Part shown: piece by piece, positions 12,301-23,978 of the stretch | Layout: each line of letters starts with the position of its first letter | How positions within the stretch are numbered: position 1 is the first letter of the stretch | Source of the DNA: Lactifluus volemus | Lineage: Eukaryota > Basidiomycota > Agaricomycetes > Russulales > Russulaceae | Direction: 5' to 3' | Length of the DNA: 64,000 nucleotides | Assembly (NCBI GenBank): GCA_022376515.1 | Contig: WTXI01000030.1 | Span: 124,001 to 188,000 of the forward strand | Translations under genes and position numbers: made by a program | The notes under the pieces: generated by a model | Database searches by the model: none | Seen by the model: only the letters and a program-made list of their open reading frames with translations | What the model was told of the DNA's origin: nothing

Positions 12301-15300
12301 TCCACTTTTACTACCTCTCTACGCTAGCCCTCTTTGACATCTGCCTAAGCTTGCAACCCCACGCACACGTTCTGTTGTCCTGGCGTATACCTACGTACTA
12401 GTTTGTCATAAATGTACAACGCTAGAACAACTTGAAGTCATTTTGTCGCGCAAAGACTCAGTACGATTAGCGTTGAAAGCGCTTAGATATGCGGAAGGCA
12501 GTGATACAAGACGTACCCTTGGAGAAAGCTGTCTTCTAGCTCCAACGGTACTAGTACACTCTTCTCTGTTCATCATGCGTCATGACTCGGACAATATACA
12601 TGCTAGGACCTTCTACTCCATACCATCTTGATCTATTTGTCATCTCTATCACCGCCATCAGGCATTCCCCTTGTTTTCTGTGCTTCTCCTGTTGTCAGCG
12701 CAGACCGGTCACCGGCGAAAGTATCAGGGAAACGTTCTCGTCATTGTCATACTTCTGGGCTGTGAGACATTTCTTCTCTGTTCCTGGTGTTGGATCACAT
12801 GATGCAGTGGCTCCTGGCCATAAGCAGCCGATTGCTTGGATGGCCTGAACGACTGATGCTCACGCTACACTCGTTTGAAAGATCGGCGCAAGATCAGTTC
12901 TGGGTCAGGCCGCAACGGGTCATGTTGCGTATACCTACGACCATCATGCAGCTCCACTACGGAACCAATGCGGGCATTCCGTTTCGATGAAGGATCGTGA
13001 TCACTCAAGTCACGCTGTCAGGAACTGGGGTGGGACATTCCTGTCGTATCCTTTTTTTTTGGGGGGGGGGAAAGGCTGCGCAGGCCTCTTGGTGGCGAAT
13101 TATATCACATCCATCCTCGTGTGTGTAAACCCTTCCGTAACACTTGGCGGTGACAAGAAACTTGAGCCCCATCAATACAACCCGGACCCGTGTGGAGCCG
13201 AGATGTTCGAGATCGAAGACAGAAAGACAGCGTTTTTCTGATGGTGTGCGCCATCGCGGGGGCGCCAGTTGTCACATGAATGGGAGATGGTCAAATTGAC
13301 CACGCGACCACGATGCGCTCAGCTGAGCGTCTTTTCGGTGCCCGCCTTTTCCCTTCCCCTGTCAGTCCTGATTGTACTACAACCCATTACTGTTATGATC
13401 TACATCATAATGTTGAAAACTCACCAACAGCGGCGTGCTCCTGGCCCCCTGACTTGTGCGAGGAATCAAGCTGCATATTTGCGTACGCCTTATATAGAAA
13501 GGTTACTTGGTGGCTTTACTACTTGCTCGTGTGACCCCAATTTTTTTAAATTTCCAGGGCAGGCGGCTAGATTCCCTGTGCTTCTTGTGCTCGGACGTCG
13601 GACGCCACTAAGGAACGAATTCCGGGCATATATGGGGACACGGCACTTGCCGACGCCCGTCCCTCAATCTGTTTGCTCTTTACCCCTCTTACTGATGTAA
13701 TTGGGCAGGAAGCATACGGGTCTGTATTCTTCTTTAGCACTTGCCCACCATACCCTTTCCGACCTTTAAATAAAGGGTACGTAGACCAGGTACGAGCGAG
13801 CGTAAATACCTCACGCCACGAAATTTTGAAAATAGATTTTACCAATCAGCATTTGTGGCTTGGGCGTCATCGATGACGATTCCAAAAAGAAGATTGAAAT
13901 AGACAGAACACGTTGTGGGTACCCACTTTTCTTGATTCGCTTTCACGCATGGGTTTCCAGTCATGGGTTGCCGTAAGTGCCAGTGCCACTGGCAGGGCGC
14001 ACTTGAAGTTCGGCGCGAGGGAACGGCTGAACATTTTTGCGATGCGTGTATATCGGAGTGTTTTATACCAGTTGTTAGGGTGCTAGTGAGTGTACCGTGC
14101 GGTGAAGGACGCGTCTTTTCGATTGTGATTGCGACCGACGAAATCAGATAGGTGAGTATTCGGATCTATGTAGGCGTAGCAAGACTGCCGCTACAACATT
14201 TATAGACCAGTGCCTTTGCATTGTTAGGACATAAGATATTGTCGGTCATATCTGTCGGGCCAATAAATGGGTCTTTGAGAAGGCGTCATTATCGGCCGAA
14301 TACGTGCGATACCTAACTTTTGATACTGCATCTCACGATTCTGGCGTGGGCGTTGACCCGTTTTTCCGGGCAGGACTGGTCTTGGTAGTAGCAGCCACCA
14401 TCAACTTTCGACCCCATCCCACAACTTAATTACAGTACAAGGACTCGGAATGCAACACGGTTTTCCCAGAGTCTTGGTCCTGACGAAGCCCGACTGAACT
14501 CGTAAGCCGCCGATTCGATTCGACATTTCGATACGCAGCTGGATTTGTAAATGTAGCAGGTTGAAGGGCGTTCAGAAACCCCTTTCGAAAAAAATTCGGT
14601 CGCACGACCAAAAAAACAAAGCTCGGGTCAAATGAGCGAGTTATGACCGTGGGATCTAGTCAATTTCAAGCACTTCTTTTCTTCCATCGTATTTGGTACT
14701 GTATCAATACTGCCCCCACCGGGGTGCCTCCAGCTGGCAGTTACAACTTCATTTGAGATTTCTGCCGTAAAGATCTCCGCCCTCAACTTATGGCGCAAAC
14801 AATTGGTAATAGGTCCCTGGACATAACAAATGGAGACTCGGCCGATCCTCTCGCACTGGCATTGCACCGCTACTGTAGTGAGGATCCGTTCAAGCATACA
14901 TTTCCCGATAACTGTACCTCTTGACGCGTTCGCCTGTTGGAAAACGCTTTCGTCACAAGAACGCGTGCTCCTCCAAGGAAGAAAGGATGTGCTCAATCGG
15001 AGGACGGATCCACAGCTTCCTCCCGAAGGGCGCAACTCTTAGTCTCTTACCTTTTTTTTTTCTCGACCATGAGGCGCACATGTGCCAAGAAAATTACCGG
15101 CCTTATAGCCAAAAGTAACCACAAAGCTCTCCGGGATGTAAAGAGTCGGCGACGATCCTCTTAATCATGGTCCACCAACAGCGTGGATCGTTGCTTTCGC
15201 GCGTGAACACCATCCGATCCCGCTTAATGTTACCTCCGAATGTCCTTCAAATTCTGCGCTCGGTAACGCGATACGCCAAAAAATTTCTCAAACGCTTGCT

Positions 15301-15774
15301 CAAAAGAGTAGTCGCGCTCGTGATCAAGAAAAAAACGACCTACAATTGCGTTTCTAGGGTGGAGTGCCTTTAACGACGTTTCCTCGTCGGCAAAGTGAGA
15401 TATCGGCGACTATAATCGAGAAGCGTTTGTACTAGGTGCCGATCGACGGTTTGAATGCCAGATCTGTGCAATGACAGGATTGTTCACCACACAAGTAGGC
15501 CATTTGCTTCCTTGTAGGAGCACGCCTCAAGATGTACGGTATCGGTTTACGAGCATTTTCGCTGCGCTCAATCGGGGGTACATACGTACGTAATAACCCC
15601 ACAAACCTATGCGCAATTTTATAGTCTCTTTTATTAATTTGTTTTTTTTCTCGACGCCCGCACCCACGAGGGTTGCACGTTGCACGCTCACGTGCCCAAT
15701 CAAAATCAAGAAACCAACCAACCCCTTGAAGCCAGACAAAGCGCCCCCCCCCATATTTTTTTCGGTTTTTGATT
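12301..15774. other. Gene-poor stretch, nothing recognisable
   Basis: I find no protein family, tRNA or intact transposon here. Short frames exist on both strands (for example 13269-13700 plus and 14628-15035 minus) but lack any recognisable motif or exon pattern. A T9G10 homopolymer junction lies at 13052-13070. The segment may hold decayed mobile DNA or non-coding transcripts, but nothing in the sequence shows this directly. Confidence 0.5.
13052..13070. repeat. T9G10 homopolymer junction
   Basis: Nine T are followed directly by ten G within the gene-poor stretch. Such runs are slippage-prone and also a common site of base-count error in assemblies. Confidence 0.9.
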
Positions 15775-16508
15775 TCATCCGGGCGCCTCTGCGGCAAACT
15801 CATCTTCACTCAGAATTCCACGCAGTGTCTCGCTGATCTGCGCGTATAGCGCCTCTGTGTAGTTTTTTTTAAGATATTGAGCATGTAGGGGAATGGTCAA
15901 GGGAGGGACGTAACTGGCTCGGGCCACCGCGGCGGCGTACTCTTGATTCGCGCGTTGCATCTCTTCCTCGAGCGTCGCGAGGCGCGCAGCCTGTATGTCA
16001 CATGCACAAAAAAAAGGGAGGGGGGAGGAAGGAGTTGGAGCGCTACTATCAGTATTCCATAGGATGGGTATGTATGGTTCAGAACTGCGCGTTACCTGGA
16101 CGTCTTCAGGTTCCGGCGTTGGGAGGGATTGGATAAGATATTCTATTTGTTTGGCCTTCACCATGAGGTCGTCCACGAGTTCTTTTTTGTTCGCTAGAAA
16201 AAAAAACAAAGGTTACGCGTGGGGCGTTGCCGTAATCAAGTCAGATGTATTTTTCGGTTTTATGAGACCGGCGTTACCTTCAAATACATCTGGAGGGTCG
16301 ACCTTGTCTAGATTACGCTGTTTCGTTATGGGGATCTCTTGCGAGACTTGGACAAAGTTGACGCGGGTGGTGAGGTACGCGATGCTGCGGGACATGATGG
16401 TAAGGAGCTGGTGGCCACACAAGTCTAATTTAGAAAGTGTATTTTCGATCGAAGCGGGAATGCGCTTGCGTTTTGAATCTCATCTTGGAGCTGGGTAATG
16501 CGGTCCAT
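15775..16508 (-). CDS. MED21: Mediator subunit 21 (Srb7)
   Basis: There are four exons: 16508-16470, 16407-16278, 16193-16096 and 15990-15775, giving about 160 residues, the usual size for Med21. The protein starts MDRITQLQDEIQN and runs into LLTIMSRSIAYLTTR, VTKQRN-like ITKQRNLDKVDPPDVFE, NKKELVDDLMVKAKQIEYL and a final coiled helix LEEEMQRANQEYAAAV. Med21 pairs with Med7 in the hinge of the Mediator middle module and is needed for RNA polymerase II transcription. Intron 1 (16408-16469) has a GC donor (gcaagc) and a CAG acceptor; the conserved N-terminal helix only joins in frame if this GC-AG intron is used. It is divergent from RTF2, with 175 bases between the two start codons. Confidence 0.93.
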
Positions 16509-16683
16509 GCTCGTTAATTCCTGTAGCATCGCGGTCCAAGACGAGCAGACTAATAATCACATCTCGCGACAAAACAGTAGCGTGACAAGGCTGTGTGACA
16601 CATGACGTGACACGTTGCACACGGATCTGTTTCCGAGTCCGTTTCCCACTTGCACTCGAACCTCTCTCATCTCGAAAACAAAT
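16509..16683. promoter_or_regulatory. Shared divergent promoter of MED21 and RTF2
   Basis: The 175 bases between the start codons of two head-to-head genes must hold both 5' leaders and core promoters. No clear TATA box is seen. This is inferred from gene layout. Confidence 0.5.
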
Positions 16684-17809
16684 ATGGGTAATGATGGCGG
16701 AAGCATTCCTGATAGAAGGGATCTGGTTCGCAACAAACCGAAAGCCGAACAGGCCGACAAAGCGAATCAGACTCGCGCCAGGTGGTTCTTCTGTGCACTA
16801 TCCAAAGTAGGTCCGGTTTTCAAACGGAAACGACGTCCCATGGATTGATTAACCATATTTGTGGTGTACATTTAGCGTCCATTGCAAGAGCCTATCGTGT
16901 CATGCGATCTCGGAAAGCTATACAACAAGGACGCCCTGATCGAGTTTTTACTAGACCGGTCTGCGTTTGGCGATGGTGAGGAGATTTGTGGACATGTACG
17001 TTCGTTAAAGGTGAGTAAGAGATGTCTCTCTGTGAGGATCTCTGAATTTTCTCATATGGTTTACCCTCAAGGACGTCAAGACGCTCTCACTTACGCCGAA
17101 CCCTGCTCCAAAGTCGGACTCACCAAACTCGACCGTTGACCGGGGACTGTTCGTCTGCCCACTCAACTTTAAAGAGATGACAGGGGCAGCGCCATTCGTG
17201 TACCTGTCCACATGTGGCTGCGTGTTTTCCCAGGCCGGGTTGAAGGCTGTCTCTTCTTCGACGCCACCGTTGGAAAAGGGGAAGGATAATGGTGGGGTTG
17301 AGGGTGAGGGACATCTGCCGTCATCTGATGGTGGACAATTGGACGTCTGCCCACAATGCGCGACTAAATACGATCGGGCCGGAGATGTAAGAATACTTAA
17401 TCCGGGTGCCGAGGAGGACGAACGGATGCGGGATGCGATGGAGAAGAGACGTGCTGTTGTGGCCGCGGTTGCGAGCGTCAAGGGTAAAGGGAAGAAGCGG
17501 AAGGCGGTGATGGATGGGGCATCAGGGGAGCAACCAGGTGGGAAAAAGAGGCATGGATCGGGTTCTGCGAGTCCTGCGCCGTCGTCGGTTACGGCTGGCA
17601 CGAGCCGGGCTGTGGCAAGCAGCCTGGCTATGGAGGAAGCAAAGCGGAAAGCTCATATGAGCGAGGCAGTCAAATCGTTGTATCGGCCGAAAGATGGCAA
17701 GGCACGGAAGGAGACGTTTATGACCATGGGCACTTTCACGAGGGTGAGTCAGTCAGTCTAACCGAGCCACTTTGTTTCTTCTGATCTTTACTTGGACTAG
17801 TATGCTTGA
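16684..17809 (+). CDS. RTF2: Replication termination factor 2 family protein
   Basis: The four exons are 16684-16806, 16876-17010, 17072-17743 and 17801-17809, giving 312 residues. The start MGNDGGSIPDRRDLVR, then ARWFFCALSKRPLQEPIV, CDLGKLYNKDALIEFLL and HVRSLKDVKTL, are the Rtf2 signature. A modified RING-like region follows: FVCPLNF, STCGCVFS and VCPQCATKYD retain several Cys, but the full zinc-ligand set of a RING is not obvious. The C-terminal half is basic and low in complexity (GKGKKRK, GGKKRHGSG). The tiny last exon adds only Tyr-Ala-stop, giving the TFTRYA ending usual for the family. Rtf2 acts in the nucleus at replication forks and in splicing of some introns; its fission yeast founder stabilises stalled forks at RTS1. 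Confidence 0.93.
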
Positions 17810-18150
17810 CTGTAGATGTGTACGTCATCTCTATATTTTTCTTAATAGAAACGCTGGCCACGTTTTGCTCTCTTTCTTTTATGATGTTTACCCCAAAAGT
17901 TGTTTCTATCAAATCTGTAACTCGTCATCGCTTTTACTTGCCAATTAGACGGTCCTATACCGTAAATAATAATCACGAGGCTCATTCTACGTTATATAGT
18001 CGTCGCGTGCCCTCCAATTTCTACTTTTCCTATTCCTATTCCATTCCCTCTCACAGCCGCCCTCTTCCAACCCTACTCGCCCACCACGTTCGCCCTCACG
18101 CCCTTCGTTCTTCCCGCTTCCCGCTCCCCTACTCCCCTCCCCCATCACGC
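17810..18150 (+). promoter_or_regulatory. Pyrimidine-rich leader and promoter of PSD
   Basis: Positions 18010-18150 are dominated by C and T (CCTCTC, TTCCCGC, CTCCCCT runs) immediately before the chosen ATG at 18151. Pyrimidine-rich tracts just upstream of start sites are typical of strongly expressed filamentous-fungal genes. An open frame continues upstream but reads as low-complexity Ser/Pro/Arg text, so it is treated as leader. Confidence 0.45.
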
Positions 18151-19931
18151 ATGTTCTTCTCTACCGAGCGGTTGTCCAGGTTGTCCAGTGCATGGCGGCA
18201 CACTCCCATGAAATGGAACCCACTCCCCTGGTTCGTCGGCGCCCTCTTACTCGTTCTCATCCAGTACAGACGACACCGTACCGGGAACGAGGTTTATGTC
18301 GATGAAGATGGACATGAGGTTATCAAGCTCAAAGGACCTTGGCAGGTCGGTGCCTTTTTTTTTTTTTTAATCTCGCATTTTGGCACGCTTTTTTTTGGCA
18401 CCCATAAGCGCGAGAGAATCGATGACAAGGGTTACATGCCCTAGCGGCTGTGAGCAGTGTCGACCTCCATGAGCGGGTACTCTGTCTCCCTTATTCGCTC
18501 CCCCGCTGACGACTTTTTTTTCCACCGTCTTTGACAGGTTCACATCCTTGGTGCACTCCCCCTCCGAAATCTCTCGCGCCTTTGGGGCTGGCTCAACTCG
18601 TTTGAGCTGCCAGTCTGGCTTCGACCGATCAGCTTCAAGCTTTACGCCCTTCTTTTCGGCGTTGACCTTACAGAAATCGAGCCCATAGACCTTCGCGAGT
18701 ACCCTTCTCTCGGTGCCTTCTTTTATCGTTCCCTCGCTCCAGGCTCACGTCCCATCGCCGACTCTGCTCTCGTCTCCCCCGCGGATGGCACGGTCCTTCA
18801 TTTCGGTGCTGTACAAGGCGCACGTGTCGAACAGGTGAAAGGGCTTACCTATTCCCTCGACGCACTTCTCGGCGTCGAGCGACCCAGACCTCAAACGGGA
18901 AAGCCCAACACGACAACAACGACAGTGCCGTTCCCGGACCGTGAGATGGCCATTGTGGACGACCGCGAGTTTGCAAATGTGAACGGGATAGAGTACAGCC
19001 TTTCACAACTCATCGGCACCTCTGCACCCACAACCCCTGCCACCCCTACTTCTGATGATGAAGAAGAGGGTGCCCCAGAGTTTCCGACAAACCGGGAAGC
19101 GTACGAGCGTCCATCACCACCACCCGTGCCGCATAAACACGGTGTACGAATCGATGCGTCTGTCGTCGAGTCGGACAAGTCGGTTCAAGAGACGGCCGCG
19201 GACCATGCCTCAGTTGCGAAAGAGCTTGGCCCACGCGATGCCTTCCCCGGTCGCATTGGCCTACAGAGGCGCGGCACCGCCCGGGTCAAACCTGGCAATG
19301 CCCTCTTCTTTGCTGTGATATATCTTGCTCCGGGAGATTACCATCGGTTTCACAGTCCGACAGCGTGGGTGGTCGAAAAGCGGCGGCATTTCCAAGGTAT
19401 CTGTCGTGCCCTTCCCCTTCTTCTTTTCCACGAGCTGATCGAAGGGCTCTTTTTCTGGCAGGTGAGCTATTTTCGGTCTCGCCATGGGTTGCCAAACGCG
19501 TCGAGAATTTGTTCGTATTGAACGAGCGTGTTGCCCTACTCGGACGATGGCGGCACGGATTTTTCGGCATGGTCCCGGTCGGTGCAACGAATGTGGGTAG
19601 CATAAAGATCAACTTTGATCAGGTGTGGAGAACGTTCTTATCATCCATCGATGTTCACTTACAGATTTTGATCGCATAGGCTTTGCGCACGAACGTCCGT
19701 GGACGTCCTCCGCCACCGGGGACGTATAACGAGGCAGTGTACTCGGCCGCGTCGCCGATCTTGAACGGCCAACCGCTACAACCGGGGCATGAGATGGGCG
19801 GGTTTTGCCTCGGGAGCACGATCGTGCTCGTGTTCGAGGCGCCGCCGACGTTTGAGTTTGCAGTGCATGCGGGACAGAAGGTGCGAGTGGGGCAAAAATT
19901 GGGAGATATAATAAAAGGAAAGGAGGAATAG
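18151..19931 (+). CDS. PSD1: Phosphatidylserine decarboxylase, mitochondrial type
   Basis: Four exons (18151-18345, 18538-19396, 19462-19622, 19680-19931) join in frame to 488 residues. The N-terminus is basic ([17 protein letters not shown]), followed by a hydrophobic helix [13 protein letters not shown] and the conserved [18 protein letters not shown], which suggests import into the mitochondrial inner membrane. The catalytic domain shows [37 protein letters not shown] and [10 protein letters not shown]. The self-cleaving LGST motif lies in [16 protein letters not shown]; Ser of LGST becomes the pyruvoyl group of the alpha chain. The enzyme turns phosphatidylserine into phosphatidylethanolamine and CO2. 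Between the ADGTV block and the [11 protein letters not shown] block there is a disordered, Thr/Pro/acidic insertion of about 100 residues. An in-frame upstream start could extend the presequence. Confidence 0.94.
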
Positions 19932-20155
19932 AGGCGACTGGTACTCGCCTCGTAAGTAAGTTAGTTACACGCATGAACTGGATACAAAGTGTTTATGCCT
20001 ATCACGACTACATTTACTAGAAGTATATCCGTTTCTTGTCGAAAATTTGTTCCTTTTTTTGCCCTTTGCTATGTAGTAATATGCAATATATCTCTTTGTC
20101 GCGATTCACGATCGTCTCAACAGTGCCTTTCCTTCCTTCTGTCTCCCTCTGATAC

Positions 20156-20751
20156 ATGACGATCGATAACATCACTGAAGGTAGCGGTAGCCAATTTGAA
20201 CGACTTGAAGAAGCAGTGTCTCCACCATATATCGTCTTTGGCTACGGGTCCCTCATCTTCCGCGTAAGTGACGTCGAAAAACGATCGCACACTCGACGAC
20301 GACGACGACGCTTCCTCACTAAAACTGGCAGCCTCCACCGCACGTCATCAAACAAAGTGCGTTGTTTTTAAGAGGACCGTGAAACTTCTAAATCTAAACG
20401 TACGGAAAGGCCCGGGATTTCTCAAAGGTTACGTTCGTCGTTTTGCGCAGAAATCGCACGATCATCGCGGTACGCCCAAAGTACTGTAAACGTCTCTTTT
20501 TCAAAATCCCCCCCCTCGGTGGAATACTAGCTTTTTAACATTAACATATGTTACCGTTAGAATCCGGGACGAGTCGTCACGCTCGTACATCAAGAAGATT
20601 GGGCTGCGTTTTCAGCTGCAGTACGTTACCCCGTTTTCTTTTCTTTTTTAAATCTTTCCCTTACACTCATTTTCTAAAATTGTGCGTGTTGCAAGGATGC
20701 TTTCCCGCACGAAGATGTCGTTTGGGGTCAGTACCGCCTTGTCTCACCCTT

Positions 20752-20782
<31 letters not shown>

Positions 20783-21586
20783 CTCACGCCTCTCTCTCTT
20801 TCTCTGCTCACTTTTGGCGCGAACCCAACTACTTACAGGTGTTGCATTCACAATCGACCCTGAGCACGCCACAGAAGTTCGCGCGTACTTAGGTAAGGAG
20901 CAGGACGGGACCCATTACAGTACTCAACAACTGACCGGGTTTACCGGAATTTGTTTTTCAGATTATCGCGAAAAGGTAAATATTTTATTTATTTCTCTGG
21001 GTTGTGGTGTGTTATTCATTGTACAGTTTTCGTGATTCGCCAGGACGGATATACACTCGAACGAGTGGACGTATACGGTTTTGAACAACACGCCGAGCGC
21101 GAGACGGTCGTCGTGGTGCGCGGCGCAGAATGCTACGTCGGACGGAACGACAATCCCTCTTTCAGTTGCGTTGCGTTTCCTTCCCCCAAAAACCATTTTT
21201 TATCATAAAGGGTTGACGGCGATTTTTGTTCTAAAATCCCATGCTCAGTTGGTTCAGAGCCACTCGGAGAACTAGCTGATACCATTTGGCATGCCATTGG
21301 CCCATCGGGGTACAACAAGGTGCGATGAGCACGTGTCGTGTCTATTTGACGACGATGGTGACGGGATGCGAGCAGGACTACGTTTATGACCTCTCTGCCG
21401 CTGTGCGCGCGCTTGCGCCGGAAGCGCATGATTCGCACCTCTTTGCACTCGAGGTGCGTTCTTTGCCTCTCAACCCCCGCGGGATGGGACTCGATTAGTT
21501 AGGACATGCTCATTGAACCCATTAAATCCTTGCAGGCACGCTTGCGCGAGTTAGATCGCGCTAGAAGTAGTAGTTTCGAGTCCTAA
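20156..21586 (+). CDS. ChaC-type glutathione-specific gamma-glutamylcyclotransferase
   Basis: This is a small gene split by about eight introns. The first exon ends VFGYGSLIFR, the substrate-binding motif of gamma-glutamylcyclotransferases. It is followed by PGFLKGYVRRFAQKSHDHRG, GRVVTLVHQEDW, EDVVWGVAFTI and DYREKDGYTLERVDVYG, where Glu in DYREK is the expected catalytic residue. Further exons give CYVGRNDNPSFVG, WHAIGPSGYNKDYV and a C-terminal HLFALEARLRELDRA. Members of the ChaC/GCG family cleave glutathione to 5-oxoproline and Cys-Gly in the cytosol and so lower the glutathione pool. Joins are inferred from conserved text and GT-AG ends. One intron holds a long CT microsatellite. The stop is at 21584-21586. 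Confidence 0.9.
20751..20806 (+). repeat. CT microsatellite inside a ChaC intron
   Basis: A nearly pure CT/TTTCT tract of about 56 bases, broken once by CACGCC, lies within an intron of the ChaC gene. It resembles an extended polypyrimidine tract before the splice acceptor. Confidence 0.85.
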
Positions 21587-21684
21587 ATTACCACGCGGCA
21601 TACACAATGAGACAGGACTACTCGGCATATTTTTGAATACTGCTGTGCCTTGACTGAGATCACCTATGTACTACCTACACGACG

Positions 21685-23860
21685 TCATGGACGGGGCGAC
21701 TCGCTCAGCACGCCCCCGTATCGAGTCCCCTTCGCCCTGGAATCGCCATTGTCTACGATCCCAGGCGAAAGCCCCAACAGTGGCGAGCGTTCGTCAGCGT
21801 TTTGATTTACGGGGTCGAGTCTGCGTTGTCTCTCGACGATCCTGTAACGATGATCAGTATCGTCAGCACGACGTAAGTGAAACAACAGCGCACCCTCGCA
21901 TCACTGCGGCCGTGGTCATGCGCTTGGCACGGCGCTTCGATTGGTTGTCCTCGTATTGGTCCGTCTCGTCGACGATCTCTTCAGAGATGATCTCCTCGAT
22001 AATGTCTGTATGTGTGCGTTTCCGCTTGTCATCACAAAGGCATTTTATTTAATAGTAGAACAAAGACGTGCCTTCAAGGGTAATGACACCGATTGCACCA
22101 CCAGCAATTCCGGGGGTATTGCTCACGAGCAAAAGGTGCGCACGACCCGTTTGGCTGTAACTGAGATCAGCACGCAAGTTCAGCATGCGAGTAGGCAGAG
22201 CCTACGCACAAATAATCCAGCGCTTGAAAGCAGTTGATCGTTGGTCGTGCCTCTGGTAGGATTAAGAGCTGAAATTTAGACACGGGCCAGCATTGCGACG
22301 GGTCATAGGTCAGCAGCTATCGGCAAAGCTTTAAGCACGGCCTATTGGCGGTGAAGACGTCAGATGAAATCTGACCTTCTTCACCAGTAGTAGGCCAACA
22401 AATGCCATAGGATTTCCTGGTTCATGAACTGGAAAGCGAGAGTAGCCACTCATTAGTCTGTATCTCGACCATCAACAATCTGCTCAACAATCGAATTCGC
22501 CAACGACACGCACAAAAACTCAATCATTTTTGCGTCCAAGATGGCGTCAGAACTAAGTGCGAGAACGTCCTGCACATGCCATTGGGTAAGTCAATTCGTC
22601 GCTGCCACATTTCGACGCACCTTCATTGGGGTCATGATAGTTTCCACCCTTTTTGAATTGAGTTCCAAGACGCCATTTAAGATGCTAATCTCGTCATCAC
22701 GCAGTGGCTCTTTGCCGGTGCGGTGAAATTGCAGGAAGGACTTTAGCTCTGCTTTTTTGTACGTGTGCAGGTCGCTTTTGCCGAGGACATGGTCGAGAAG
22801 CTTGGCTATTGGCCATGCGATTGGAGCTGGAGAGCATGAGATTAGCATCGAGTGAAAGATAGCAAGAAAGCGCCGAACCGAAAAGGTACATGAGTGTAAG
22901 GACGACCGGTACGCAACGAGCGCCGATGGAGAGGCCATAGCGTACGCTTGTGGCTTGAGGGATGATTCTATTATCATATTTAGCCAACTGTGAAGGACGT
23001 ACAAAAAGGTGAAGGCGTACTCTCTATTTGGCAAGAAGTGGTATTGATTTGGTAAGGATTGAAGCTAAACGCCAAAAGAACGTAAAGCCATACCCGAATA
23101 TAACTAGACAGGTCAACGATAAGCTCTGGATAAGTTGATAAACGTAATACCGATCATAGTTGTCGAGATAACAATGGCAGCAAGACCTCCTCCAAGCTAC
23201 AAAAATTTCAGAGATGAATGCTGGATATATGCTTCGTTCGGACTCACGGCACTGTCTAAAAATATCGGCAAACTCTCGTTTACGATCTAGGCCTCACATT
23301 AGCCGAGATAAGTGGATTCAAATTTCGTGGAAATGCTCACGACGTTGCCGAGCAACAAGACCTGCGATACTATGAGTCGTCGGCAAAAAGAGCCCTGGGA
23401 CATCTTACCACGAGTACCCAATGGCGGCCTTTGTTAAGCAATTTCAAAACTGGACGGCGTGGCAAGTGAATAATAGCTTTACCCTCGACCCAGCCACGTT
23501 TGACACGCACCTTTGGCCGCGTTTTTCCTCTCCGCCTCGTTTTCGGATGACATGGAGAGGACACGGAGATGGAGTCCGTCAAGACCCATGAGACCAAGGG
23601 TTAACCTGGAATCAAGTTACGCGCGGAGAGAGCGAAGAATTAACAGCGTGTACAGTTTTTCCCACAGGGCGGTGTTTTACGCACCCGGAAAATACACCTC
23701 CTAAAAGCACCAAGAAGGTACTTATGATCATCTTGCACCAAAATTCCGGAGTGCCGAACTCTTCCCCCGTCCGGGCCGGGTTGGAGTCTTGGCTAGACGG
23801 GTTGCCATCGGGGGCTAAGGGAAACGAGTGAGAGGTGAGGAAAGTAGTCAAGAGGGGCAT
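21685..23860 (-). CDS. CNNM/MAM3-family transporter-like protein (DUF21 plus CBS)
   Basis: The start is [14 protein letters not shown] at 23860. The first membrane segment [20 protein letters not shown] joins [19 protein letters not shown], the signature of DUF21 proteins. Further exons give [57 protein letters not shown] and [15 protein letters not shown]. The cytosolic part has [32 protein letters not shown] and [15 protein letters not shown], then CBS text [20 protein letters not shown] and [21 protein letters not shown]. The last exon is polar. CNNM proteins and yeast Mam3 affect Mg/Mn handling at the plasma or vacuolar membrane. The intron at 22006-22071 has a GC donor (gcacgt) that the conserved LEDIIEE text requires. 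The CBS pair is partly tentative around 22140-22380. It is divergent from TRM2. Confidence 0.88.
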
Positions 23861-23978
23861 GGGGTGAGAAATTTGAAAAGTAAAGGGATTAGATATATAT
23901 ATATCAAGGGGTACGGCATGACTCGCCAACTCTCTTATCGTCACTTTGTCTGCCACCAGGTGGATCATCACATGACTG
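23861..23978. promoter_or_regulatory. Divergent promoter of the CNNM gene and TRM2
   Basis: Only 118 bases separate the two start codons. They contain an alternating AT run (TATATATATATC) at about 23892-23904 that could serve as a TATA element for either gene. The role is inferred. Confidence 0.45.

Noticed and set aside
13269..13700. 143-codon plus-strand frame in the gene-poor region
   Set aside because: No motif, no intron pattern, and odd composition; overlapped by other frames of similar length.
14628..15035. 135-codon minus-strand frame
   Set aside because: Cys/Arg-rich text without any recognisable domain or conserved block; likely chance.
17806..18150. N-terminal extension of the phosphatidylserine decarboxylase frame
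   Set aside because: The text is low-complexity Ser/Pro/Arg from a pyrimidine-rich leader; the ATG at 18151 gives a normal basic presequence.
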